In this document: one piece after another, positions 15,967 through 23,955 of the stretch
Layout: each line of letters opens with the position of its first letter
Position numbering within the stretch: the stretch's first letter is position 1
Assembly (NCBI GenBank): GCA_030432595.1
Contig: JAUIGU010000029.1
Coordinates: 1 to 49,606, forward strand
DNA: 49,606 nt
Source of the DNA: Phycisphaerae bacterium
Lineage (GTDB): Bacteria > Planctomycetota > Phycisphaerae > Phycisphaerales > Phycisphaeraceae
Direction of reading: 5' to 3'
Notes under the pieces: generated by a model
What the model saw: only the letters and a program-made list of their open reading frames with translations
What the model was told of the DNA's origin: nothing
Databases searched by the model: none
Translations under genes and position numbers: made by a program

Positions 15967-16160
15967 CTTGCACCTCATCGCAATAGGGGCATCCTCCACC
16001 TAAAGCTAGATGATCGATGCCACAGACGGAAGCGAAATCCTGGCAAACGTAGAGGTTATGTGTCCTAACGGCTTCAAGACGACGTGAACAAAGCCGCCAA
16101 TGGCATTGGCGATTCACATATGAGTCGCCGAGTCCGGATGAGAAAGTTCCGGCGACGCGT

Positions 16161-16184
16161 CCGCGGAGGCCGTCCGCGGTTTTT
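16161..16184 (+). terminator. orphan intrinsic terminator upstream of the glycosyltransferase gene
   Basis: CCGCGGA (16161-16167) pairs with TCCGCGG (16173-16179) around a 5-nt loop, followed by five T. No gene on the plus strand ends here. Only a 47-codon Arg-rich frame (16120-16263) crosses it, so it may insulate the downstream gene or end an unseen transcript. The rest of 16000-16365 shows nothing else I can name. Confidence 0.55.
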
Positions 16185-16365
16185 GTTCATAGAACCTGCC
16201 CGCACCCTGTCCGAGAACCCCGCCGAGCACCCCCGGGTCGCTGTGGGGCGGGGGAGCTTCTAGACTATGGCTCGACCCGGAGGACCGCAGCCGCCGGGGG
16301 CTGCGGCGGGAGGCGGGCGGAGACCCTGCACCCGGCCGCTCGTACGGGGCCTCGGGACCGCGACC

Positions 16366-18150
16366 ATGAACACGACGACGGCTTCGGCCGCGCCACCACC
16401 CCGAAACTCCGAACCCCGCCGCGTGGACCCCGCGTCCGCGGCGGTCGCGCCGCCGCGCGCCGCCGAAGCCGCGGACCCGGCGCGTCAGTCCGCCGGCCCG
16501 CCGCACCGGCGTTGGCCGGGGTCGCTGATCCTTTTTGCGCTGCTGCTGGCCGCGGCGGTGCCGATGCTCTGGGGCATCGGCGACGCGCCGGTGCGCGACG
16601 CGAGCGAGGCGTGGCTGCTGGACACCAGCCGAGAGACGTGGCAGCGCGCGGTGGCCTGGGGGGATGAGTCCTGGAGTGTGAGCCGGTTCCTGCCGGTCCG
16701 CGCGGGTGAGCCCGTCCTTCATGAAGCGCCGGGGCAGGTTTGGATGACCGTCGCCGCGTGGCTCCCCGCCGACGCCGAGACCGCGGCCCGGCCTGAGTTG
16801 GTGTTGCGGGCCCGCTTGCTCAGCGCGGGGATGATTTTGCTGGCGGTGGCGGCGGTGTTTTGGGCGGGGCATGCGTTGGGCGGGCTGCCGGTCGCGGGGC
16901 TTGCGACGCTGGTGGTGGTGGCGAACCCGTTGTTGACGCTGGCGGGCCGGACGGCCAACGGCGAGGCGCTGGTGCTGGGCTGGACGATGCTCGCGGGCGC
17001 CGCGGCGCTGTGGGCGATGCGCCCGATGAAGCCGGCGGCGGCGGTGGGCCGGCAGGGCTTCGGCTGGGCGATCTGCGGCGGGGCGCTGGGCATGACCGCG
17101 CTGGTGGGCGGGATCGACGCGGCGCTGCCGGCCGTGTTGCCTTTGTGTTTGTTGGTTCTGCTGTGTCCGCGTCGGCCCGGCAACGCGCTGGGGTTGTTGG
17201 TGGCGGGCGCGATTGCGGGGTTGATGGTGTTGCCGTGGGTGGTGCATGTGCATGAGCACCGGCCGGACATGTGGCAGGCGTGGCTGGACCGCGTGTCGCC
17301 GACGCAGCCGTGGTCGGGCACGACGCTGTGGGAGCGGGCGGTGGAGCGGGGCACGTTGATCGCGTCGGCGTGGGGCGTGTGGGGGCTGGTGGTGGTGCTG
17401 GCATTGATCTGGCCGTTCATGCCCGGGGCGTCCGCGGGGGCCGGGGCGTTGGAGCAGGCGCAGAAACAGGGCGGAAAATCACGGAAAGAACCCGCGATGA
17501 TCGGGCGTTTGTCGCACGTGCCCGGGCCGCGCCGGCGGCTGTTCGTGGGCTGGGGCTGGTTGGTGGGCGTGACGGCGATGGTGTTGCTCGCTCCGGCGGG
17601 GATGACCGCGGGCGTGGTGCTCGCGACGCTGCCGATCGGGGCGTTGGCGGCGGGCCAGGCGCTGTGGAGCGTGAGTCAGGCCGCGGGCCAGGGCCAGCGT
17701 GTGTGGGTCTGGCGGGTCTTGGCGGGGACGACGGCGGGGGTGTTGCTGCTGGCGTCGGGCGCGTTGCCGTGGGCGATGGCGTCGCTGCCGGAGTTGGTGG
17801 ACCGCGGCTGGCTGGCGAGCGTGTTCGCCGGGGCGATGTCGCCGTGGTTCTGGGTTGTGTCCGGCGTGCTGCTCGCGGTACTCGCGTTGGGCGGATTGGT
17901 GCTCGCGTTGGGCGACCGGCCGGCGCGGACGGCGGTGTGCTGGTCCGCGTGGTCGCTGGTGGCCACGACCGCGGTGATGGTGGCCGTCGCACGCGGCCCG
18001 GGCGTGGCGATGATCCGTCTGCACGAGTCCGGCACCCCGCCGACCGGCGACCCGGTCAAGGAAGCCGCGGCCGCCGACGCGGATACCCCGCTCCACCCCG
18101 AGTCGAGCGATCCCGGCGACGCGGCGCTGCGGCGGTGGCGGGCATCGTGA
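16366..18150 (+). CDS. GT-C-like membrane glycosyltransferase (ArnT/PMT family)
   Basis: 594 residues from the second candidate start. About twelve membrane helices follow a Pro/Ala-rich cytosolic head. The first exposed loop 'GDAPVRDASEAWLLDTSRETW' has the acidic residues at the position used by ArnT/PMT-type GT-C enzymes, and 'VHVHEHRPDMWQAW' resembles the later loop. Such enzymes transfer sugars from polyprenyl phosphate to lipid or protein outside the membrane. The 116-base repeat (17419-17534) sits in frame in a loop between helices and adds about 38 hydrophilic residues. A longer start at ATG 16267 is unlikely, because the -10-like TAGACT (16261-16266) abuts it. Confidence 0.65.
   Translation: MNTTTASAAPPPRNSEPRRVDPASAAVAPPRAAEAADPARQSAGPPHRRWPGSLILFALLLAAAVPMLWGIGDAPVRDASEAWLLDTSRETWQRAVAWGDESWSVSRFLPVRAGEPVLHEAPGQVWMTVAAWLPADAETAARPELVLRARLLSAGMILLAVAAVFWAGHALGGLPVAGLATLVVVANPLLTLAGRTANGEALVLGWTMLAGAAALWAMRPMKPAAAVGRQGFGWAICGGALGMTALVGGIDAALPAVLPLCLLVLLCPRRPGNALGLLVAGAIAGLMVLPWVVHVHEHRPDMWQAWLDRVSPTQPWSGTTLWERAVERGTLIASAWGVWGLVVVLALIWPFMPGASAGAGALEQAQKQGGKSRKEPAMIGRLSHVPGPRRRLFVGWGWLVGVTAMVLLAPAGMTAGVVLATLPIGALAAGQALWSVSQAAGQGQRVWVWRVLAGTTAGVLLLASGALPWAMASLPELVDRGWLASVFAGAMSPWFWVVSGVLLAVLALGGLVLALGDRPARTAVCWSAWSLVATTAVMVAVARGPGVAMIRLHESGTPPTGDPVKEAAAADADTPLHPESSDPGDAALRRWRAS
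17419..17534 (+). repeat. 116-bp dispersed repeat, copy B, inside the glycosyltransferase gene
   Basis: Matches the minus strand of 14424-14539 at about 88 percent by hand. It lies in frame and encodes a hydrophilic loop 'GALEQAQKQGG...KEPAMI' between two membrane helices. The flanking helices are not repeated, so the repeat looks inserted rather than part of a shared gene. Confidence 0.75.
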
Positions 18151-18188
18151 AGCCGGTGAGGTGCGCTACAAAGAGATGTTTCGTTGCC

Positions 18189-18282
18189 GGGTGCCACGGT
18201 CGCTTGCGACCGTGCCGTACTTCCCAAACAACCGTTCGTCTGACTTTTCTGATGCGCACGGTTGCAAGCAACCGTGGCACCC
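18189..18282. repeat. REPIN-like palindromic element, copy 1
   Basis: Two inverted REP-like units face each other. The left one, GGGTGCCACGG, opens a perfect hairpin CACGGTCGC/GCGACCGTG. The right one has the hairpin CACGGTTGC/GCAACCGTG and ends GGCACCC. About 40 unrelated bases separate them. The element at 27788-27880 has the same ends and a different middle. It fills most of the gap between the glycosyltransferase gene and thiE. Confidence 0.8.
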
Positions 18283-18355
18283 ATTTCGGCGACCTTGTCA
18301 TTAGGGGCTCGCGCGTGAGAGTCATCAGACCGCAGCCAAGCCGGAGGATTGATTC

Positions 18356-19444
18356 GTGTCCGTGCTGCGCGTGATCGACGCCAACGCCAACCGTGCCCGC
18401 GAAGCCTTGCGCGTGATGGAAGACGCCGCGCGCTTTGTCCTCAACGACAGCGCGTTGACCGCCGAGGCAAAACACTTGCGGCACGCGTTGCGCGAGGTGC
18501 TCGCCACGCCGCCAAACCTCACCGCTCCGCAAACCCCTGAAAACCCAGACGAATCTGCCCCACTCACCCACCGCGACACGCCCGGCGACGTCGGCACCGC
18601 GCTCAACACCGACGCCGAACACAGCCGCAAAAACCTCCGCGACATCGTCACCGCCGCCGCCAAACGCCTCGGCGAAGCGCTCCGCACGCTCGAAGAGTTC
18701 ACCAAGCTCCCCCACGCCCCCGGCAACCCCGCGGCGCTCAAGCAACTCCGCTACCGCGCCTACGACCTCGAGCAACAACTGCTGAACCGCCTCGCCGCGT
18801 CCCAACGCGGAAGGCATTGGCGGTTGTGCCTGCTGCTGACCTGTTCGCTCTGCACCTTGCCTTGGGAAGACGTACTCAACCAATGTCTTGCCGCCGGTGC
18901 CGACTGCATCCAGGTCCGCGAGAAAGACGGCACCGACGCCGACCTGCTCGCCCACGCCACTGATGTCGTGCAACGCGCCCGCGCGTTCTCCCAAAACCAC
19001 CCCGACCAGCCCGCCCCCAGCGTCATCATCAACGACCGCCCGGATATTGCCTTGGCCAGCGGTGCCGACGGCGTCCACCTTGGGCAGCACGACCTGCCCG
19101 CCCGCGCCGCCCGGTCCGTCCTCGGCCCGTCGCGCCTCGTCGGCGTCAGCACCGCAAACCCCCACCAGGCCCGTGCCGCCGAAGAAGCCGGTGCCGACTA
19201 CTGCGGCGTCGGCCCGATGTTCGCCACCACCACCACGCACAAGCCGGACCTCGCCGGGCCCGCGTACCTCCGCGCCTACCGCGAATCCTTCACCCTCCCG
19301 CACCTGGCCATCGGCGGGGTCACGCCCGACAACATCCGCGAACTCGTCGATGCCGGGGCGCAGGGCGTTGCCGTCTGCGCCGCCGTGCTCAAGTCCGAGA
19401 ACCCCGGCGGGGTCGTGTCCGACCTCCTTGCCGCCTGGTCTTAA
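18356..19444 (+). CDS. thiE: ThiD2-ThiE fusion: thiamine-phosphate synthase
   Basis: 362 residues. The N-terminal about 155 residues are a ThiD2-type domain: 'RVIDANANRAREALRVMEDAARF', 'GDVGTAL', 'RLGEALRTLEEF'. The rest is ThiE: 'QVREKDG', 'INDRPDIALASGADGVHLGQ', 'GVSTANPHQARAAEEAGADY', 'GPMFATTTTHK', 'AIGGVTPDNI'. ThiE joins HMP-pyrophosphate and thiazole phosphate to thiamine monophosphate. The GTG start follows GGAGGA (18343-18348) by 7 bases. No TPP riboswitch is seen in the 200 bases upstream; a REPIN lies there instead. Confidence 0.93.
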   Translation: MSVLRVIDANANRAREALRVMEDAARFVLNDSALTAEAKHLRHALREVLATPPNLTAPQTPENPDESAPLTHRDTPGDVGTALNTDAEHSRKNLRDIVTAAAKRLGEALRTLEEFTKLPHAPGNPAALKQLRYRAYDLEQQLLNRLAASQRGRHWRLCLLLTCSLCTLPWEDVLNQCLAAGADCIQVREKDGTDADLLAHATDVVQRARAFSQNHPDQPAPSVIINDRPDIALASGADGVHLGQHDLPARAARSVLGPSRLVGVSTANPHQARAAEEAGADYCGVGPMFATTTTHKPDLAGPAYLRAYRESFTLPHLAIGGVTPDNIRELVDAGAQGVAVCAAVLKSENPGGVVSDLLAAWS

Positions 19445-19601
19445 TCGCGCCCCGCCCCGAATCAGGCCGACATACCCACAGGGGCCCGTCCCCCGGGCGC
19501 GGTCGCCGACCGCGCCTCCGCCCGTACGCGCGCCCCGTCCCGTGCCCACGCTCGGCCGCGCCGCGCACCTTGTCCCGCCCCGCCTGCCCGAGGTTCCGGT
19601 G

Positions 19602-21527
19602 ATGACCCCACGCCCGACGCCCAGCCCCCGCCGCCCCCGCTATCCCTTCGTCGCCACGCTCGCCGCGGCGCTGATGGTGCTGTCCGCCCCGGCCTGCCAG
19701 GCCCCGACGCCCGCCGCCCCGCGCCCCGCCGCCGCGTCCCCGAGAGCCGCCGCGCCGTCGCTCAGGCTCGCCCTCGACCCGGCGACGTCTGCCCCGCAGG
19801 CTTCGCTTGCGGACTCTCCGCTGGCCGCCGGGTTCCAGTCGGCCTGGTCCGGCGTCGCGCTCGCCGACCCCGCCACCCCGGCCCTCGACACGCTGCAGAT
19901 CGAACTCACCCACCCCGCCCCCGACGGATCACCGCCCCCGCTCCACGCCGGCCCGATCAACCTCGCGCCCGGCAACCTCGCGCCCCTGAGCACCGCGTCG
20001 AACCAAGCCGACCGCGCCGCGCCGCCCCGCCTGCTCATCCTGCGTCGGCCGGGCGTCACGGTCACCCTGGCCGCCGCGCGCTCGCCGGACCACGGCGCGG
20101 GGGCCTCCCAGGGCGTGGCCCGGCTTAGCTTCACGCCCGGGTTCCTCGACGCCGCCGACCAGCTCGCCGACCCGCCGCACCGACCCGCCGACGCGCTCTG
20201 GCTCGCGCTGCTGGGACTCTCCGCCGACGACCTTCATACCTTCGCCGACGTCGGGCCGACCTACAGCCTCGCCGACGCCGCCCGCCTCGCGGGCGCGGGC
20301 CTGAGCGCCCAGGACCTCCGCGACTACCGCCGGCTCAACCTGCGCTTCAGCGTCCCCGAACACCTCGCCCTCCGCCGCGCCGGCGTCAGCCCCGCCGTCG
20401 CCGAAACCTACCTGGTGCGCGGCGTCCCCGCCGACGCAGGCACCCTCGCGCAGTACCACCGCAACGCTCAGGCCCAGGAGCGCGAACAAGCCCGCCGCCA
20501 CGCCGAGGAACAACGCCTCGCCCAGCAGCGCGAAATGCAACGTCTCCAGGAAGAACAACGCCGCGCCGCCGAAGAACAAGCCCGCCAGGACGCCGCCCGT
20601 CTCGCGGAAGAACAACGGCTCACCCAGCAGCGCGAAATGCAACGTGTCCAGGAAGAACAACGCCGCGCCGCCGAAGAACTGGCCCGGCAAGAGGCTCGCC
20701 GCGCCGAGATGGACCGCCTCGCCGCCGACCTCGAAGCCCAGCGCGCCGCGATGCGTGAGCAGGCCGTCGCCGAAGCCGCCGACGCGGACCCGGCCACGAC
20801 GGTGTCCGCCGACGCGACGCCCGCCGACACCGACATCAACGCCGACATCAAACCCGGCACTGTCACCGAAGCCGACCCCGCCCCGCCGACCCCGACCCCG
20901 ACTCAGGTCGTGTCCGTGACCGAAGCGTCGCCGGATCAATCCGAACAACCCGACGGGCCTTCGTTTTACGACGTCGTCGTTGCCGAGGTCCGCGCCGACC
21001 CGCCGCCGCCCGCCGCGACCGGCCAAACCGTTTCCGAAACGCCGACCGTCGTCGCGATGAACGACCCCGAACCCGCGCTCGAAACCGACCCGGAGCCCGA
21101 GCCGGCGATCGCCGCGCCGCCCGTCACGAACCCCGCGCCCGCCGACTACGCGGGCCTGCTCGCCAAACTCGGGATCACCGAGCCCGGCCACGCCGCCGCG
21201 CTCTTCGAGGCCCGCGTCCCGCCGCGCTACATCCACCGGCTCCAGGCCGCCGGGCTCACGCCCACCGTCCTCGAACTGCTCGACGCCCACCAGCTCGGCC
21301 TCGACCCCGCCGACGCGCTCACCCTCGCCGACGCCGGGTACCGCTTCTCCGTCGCCGACCTTTCGATGTTGCACACCGCCGACGTCGATCCGCGCTACGT
21401 CATCGCGCTCTATGACGACCGCTTCAAACCGCTCACCGCCGAGCAGCTCGTCCAACTCTGGAACCACCGCGTCACCCTCGCGGCCGTCCGCGCCAAACGC
21501 GAAGAAGCGATCCGCGTCACGGAGTAA
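19602..21527 (+). CDS. secreted Ala/Pro-rich protein with repeated coiled coil
   Basis: 641 residues of unknown function. The N-terminal signal region ends 'LSAPACQAP', which could be a poor lipobox or a Sec site. An N-terminal domain and a domain at about 200-275 ('ADVGPTYSLADAARLAGAGLSAQDL') precede a charged coiled coil at about 290-390. That coiled coil contains two near-identical 35-residue units around 'QQREMQR.QEEQRRAAEE' (105-bp period, for example 20528 and 20633). An acidic Pro/Thr linker follows, then a C-terminal helical domain. The helix phrases 'LADAGYRFSVADL' and 'FADVGPTYSLADAARL' recur in both end domains, suggesting an internal repeat. GAGG lies 8 bases before the ATG. Confidence 0.75.
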   Translation: MTPRPTPSPRRPRYPFVATLAAALMVLSAPACQAPTPAAPRPAAASPRAAAPSLRLALDPATSAPQASLADSPLAAGFQSAWSGVALADPATPALDTLQIELTHPAPDGSPPPLHAGPINLAPGNLAPLSTASNQADRAAPPRLLILRRPGVTVTLAAARSPDHGAGASQGVARLSFTPGFLDAADQLADPPHRPADALWLALLGLSADDLHTFADVGPTYSLADAARLAGAGLSAQDLRDYRRLNLRFSVPEHLALRRAGVSPAVAETYLVRGVPADAGTLAQYHRNAQAQEREQARRHAEEQRLAQQREMQRLQEEQRRAAEEQARQDAARLAEEQRLTQQREMQRVQEEQRRAAEELARQEARRAEMDRLAADLEAQRAAMREQAVAEAADADPATTVSADATPADTDINADIKPGTVTEADPAPPTPTPTQVVSVTEASPDQSEQPDGPSFYDVVVAEVRADPPPPAATGQTVSETPTVVAMNDPEPALETDPEPEPAIAAPPVTNPAPADYAGLLAKLGITEPGHAAALFEARVPPRYIHRLQAAGLTPTVLELLDAHQLGLDPADALTLADAGYRFSVADLSMLHTADVDPRYVIALYDDRFKPLTAEQLVQLWNHRVTLAAVRAKREEAIRVTE

Positions 21528-21611
21528 ACCGCGCGAAGACCACGCGCCCCGGACTTGGTCGCTTCAGCGACCAGTCCAGTCCCGTGACGCTTCGCCAACG
21601 CTCCCCGGTTC

Positions 21612-22781
21612 TCAGAACGCGCACGTCCACTGCAGCGTGAGCGACGCGTAGTTGTGTTCGTTGTCCTGCTCTTCGAAGGTGCGGGTCAGCCAGACGTTGC
21701 TGTAGATGAACTCCAGCCGGTGCTTGTGCGCGAACCGGTACGCCAGCGACACGCCGGTCTCCAGCTCGCCGACCCACGGCTCGGCGCTGACCGACGGGCT
21801 GGGGTTGCGCCAGTTCGAGCCTTCCAGGAAGGTGTTCCACTCGACGTACCGGGCGGTGCCGCGCACGAACCCGTAGACGCTCCACGGGCTGTCCAGGCCC
21901 AGCGGGTGGTCGCCGCCAAGGTTCATCGGCCGGCGCGGGTGCCCGGTCGCCGACGCCGGGTCGTGGAGTCGGCCGGGCCCGAAGTCGTCGGGCAGGTTGA
22001 CGCCCCACCGCAGCAGCCCCGTGCCCGCGACGTTGCGCCGCACCGTGCCCAGGTTTAGCTCCGCCGCGGGGATCAGTTGCAGCGCCGTCGGCGTGCCCGC
22101 CACGTCGAACACCCACGGGTCCAGCCGCACCTTGTGCCGGTACCCCAACTGCACCGCGACCTCGTCGCCGAGTTGGCTGTCCCACCCCATCGGGTCGTCG
22201 CCGGCAAAGAAGTCGTGGATGCCGACCTGCACGCCCTTGCCCTGCGCACTGGGCCCGACGACGCCCAGGTCCAGTTGCAGGTGGTCGAGGTGCCGGCCTT
22301 CCTGCCGCTGGATGTATGCGCCGCCATGCAGATACGCGGCGTACGGCCGATCCATCGGGTCGGGCGGGTCCGCGAGCAGGTCGTTGGGCGTGTAGATCTC
22401 GTGCGCAAACACCAGGCCGAACGCCGCCGCGTCCGACGGGCCCAGCCACTCACCCAGCAAGCCGTCGAGCGCGTCCTTGGCCTTCGGCGACGGCCAGGCC
22501 GCCGTGATGCCCGTCGCGTTCGTGTAGTACCGGTCCTTGTTGCCCCACGGCTTGAACGGGCTCGAGTCGTTCTCCCAGTGCAACGAGACCTGCACGTTGT
22601 GGTTCTCGTAGTACGGGAACACGTCCGGCCGCTCGCCCGCGCCCAGCGCCCCCGGCGCGCCGTCCGACGCACCCGCGACCTGCGCCGTCGCCGGCACGGC
22701 CACGCCCGCCCCAAACGACAAAGCCAAAGCCAACCACACCGGACGGATCAGCCCGCCGTCACGCCTGCATCGTTCCTGCAT
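21612..22781 (-). CDS. lipid A deacylase LpxR family outer-membrane protein (DUF2219)
   Basis: 389 residues with a signal peptide ending ATAQ. Family hallmarks appear in order: 'ENDSSPFKPWGNKDRYYTNA' with the N-D-x-x-Y-T core, 'HEIYTP', 'DRPYAAYLHGG', 'DLGVVGPSAQGKGVQ', 'GWDSQLGDEVAVQLGYRHK', 'LNLGTVRRNV' and the final strand 'LTLQWTCAF'. LpxR is a calcium-dependent beta-barrel that removes the 3'-acyloxyacyl chain from lipid A. Its presence implies an outer membrane with LPS-like lipid. The start has GAGGG 8 bases upstream and overlaps the end of the upstream PEP-CTERM gene by 34 bases. Confidence 0.85.
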   Translation of the reverse strand: MQERCRRDGGLIRPVWLALALSFGAGVAVPATAQVAGASDGAPGALGAGERPDVFPYYENHNVQVSLHWENDSSPFKPWGNKDRYYTNATGITAAWPSPKAKDALDGLLGEWLGPSDAAAFGLVFAHEIYTPNDLLADPPDPMDRPYAAYLHGGAYIQRQEGRHLDHLQLDLGVVGPSAQGKGVQVGIHDFFAGDDPMGWDSQLGDEVAVQLGYRHKVRLDPWVFDVAGTPTALQLIPAAELNLGTVRRNVAGTGLLRWGVNLPDDFGPGRLHDPASATGHPRRPMNLGGDHPLGLDSPWSVYGFVRGTARYVEWNTFLEGSNWRNPSPSVSAEPWVGELETGVSLAYRFAHKHRLEFIYSNVWLTRTFEEQDNEHNYASLTLQWTCAF

Positions 22782-23818
22782 CGCTCGTCCCTCGATCGGC
22801 CGCAAAGCCGAAGCATACCGCCCCGCCCCGACCGCCGAGCCACCAGGATGGTCGCCGCGAACGCCCACCCGCACGCCGCCGGCTCGGGCACCACCGCGGA
22901 CGACCGCGCCGGCACCGACGTGTCGCCCCAGTTCAAGAGCACGCCGTCCAGCTCGTTCTGATCGACCAGGCCGTCGAACGCGCCGCCGCCGGGGAAGTTG
23001 ACCCAGTCAGTGACGTCGGAAATGTCCGTGTCGCCCCAGTTGGAGAGCACAAAGTCCAGGTCGGTCTGCTCGACCTGACCGCCGTTGTCGTAGTCGCCCA
23101 CGATGCCTCCGCCCACCGCGTTGCCGGTGAGGACGACCTCGCGAAACGCGAAGCCCTCCGTGCCCGCGTCGGTGTCGCCCTCGTACGTCAGCACCAGCGA
23201 CGAGCCGGTCCCGGCCACCGGCACGGTCAGCGTCGTGAAGTCGTTGGTCAGTGGCGTGCCGTTCATCGACATCGGGTCGTTGAGCGTGACCACCGTGCCG
23301 CTGTCCATCGTGTAGTCCGCCGACCCCATCGTATCGACGTCATTCTCGAAAAGGGTCGAGGCTTCGCCGCCGTCGATCGCCGCGGTGAAGGTGTGCGTGT
23401 CCGTGCCCTCGAAGTCCCCCATGGCCGCGAAGTCGATCGACAAACTCAGCGAGTCGAACCCGGCGATGTCGAACGTCCAGCTCGCGCTGTTCAGGTCGTC
23501 GCCGACCTCGTTCACCGTGTCGACCACGCCGAAGAACGGCGCGGTGTCGTTCTCGGCGATGATGCCCAGGTCGTCGGTGTCGCGCGTCGGGCTGTCGTCG
23601 ACGATGGGGTCGGGCAGGCCCGGCGTGCCGGGGTTGAGCCGGCTGCGAATCCCGAACATGTCGCCGTCCACCGTGTAGTCCGGGTCGGCGGTGAAGGACA
23701 CGAAGTGGTCGGGCGCCGTGCTGACCGCCCGGCCGACCTCCGCGGCCTGCGTCGTTGCCGCGTTCAATGCGGCCACGCCGCACAACACACCCCAAACCAG
23801 TCGGTCGCTCCGGAACAT
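22748..23818 (-). CDS. PEP-CTERM protein with dockerin-like module
   Basis: 356 residues. The start is set by GGAGGTG just upstream of ATG 23818. Order: a signal peptide ending TQAAE; a jelly-roll-type domain ('ASWTFDIAGFDSLSLSIDFAAMGDFEGTD', 'VPVAGTGSSLVLTYEGDTD'); a dockerin-like pair of acidic loops ('GDYDNGGQVEQTDLDFVLSNWG' and 'GLVDQNELDGVLLNWG'); then VPEPA, a membrane helix and ARRSGRG. A normal PEP-CTERM tail would stop at the arginines. This one runs 20 residues further, into the start of the lpxR-like gene, probably through loss of its stop. Predicted surface protein processed by exosortase. Confidence 0.85.
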   Translation of the reverse strand: MFRSDRLVWGVLCGVAALNAATTQAAEVGRAVSTAPDHFVSFTADPDYTVDGDMFGIRSRLNPGTPGLPDPIVDDSPTRDTDDLGIIAENDTAPFFGVVDTVNEVGDDLNSASWTFDIAGFDSLSLSIDFAAMGDFEGTDTHTFTAAIDGGEASTLFENDVDTMGSADYTMDSGTVVTLNDPMSMNGTPLTNDFTTLTVPVAGTGSSLVLTYEGDTDAGTEGFAFREVVLTGNAVGGGIVGDYDNGGQVEQTDLDFVLSNWGDTDISDVTDWVNFPGGGAFDGLVDQNELDGVLLNWGDTSVPARSSAVVPEPAACGWAFAATILVARRSGRGGMLRLCGRSRDERCRNDAGVTAG

Positions 23819-23897
23819 GTTCACCTCCGCGGAAAAACGAAAAGGATCAAGCTTTCGAATGAGCCTTACAGAGAATTGTGAAAAGATGACAAAGAAT

Positions 23898-23927
23898 AAG
23901 GCCCACGGGGGCAAACCCGTGGGCCTT
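23898..23927 (-). terminator. intrinsic terminator of the PEP-CTERM gene at 23956
   Basis: AAGGCCCACGGG (23898-23909) pairs perfectly with CCCGTGGGCCTT (23916-23927) around GGCAAA. On the minus strand it follows the gene at 23956-25332 by about 28 bases and is followed by a T-rich ATTCTTTG tract. It shares the GCCCACG/CGTGGGC core of two other terminators in the window. Confidence 0.8.
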
Positions 23928-23955
23928 GGTGGTCAAAGTGTCATGCCGGTGGCAC

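Noticed and set aside
16120-16263. 47-codon Arg-rich frame before the glycosyltransferase gene
   Set aside because: No ribosome site or recognisable motif is present, and the frame runs through an intrinsic terminator. It is probably chance.
18150-18355. Possible TPP riboswitch before thiE
   Set aside because: The conserved CTGAGA and ACCTGA elements are absent. The hairpins there belong to the REPIN.
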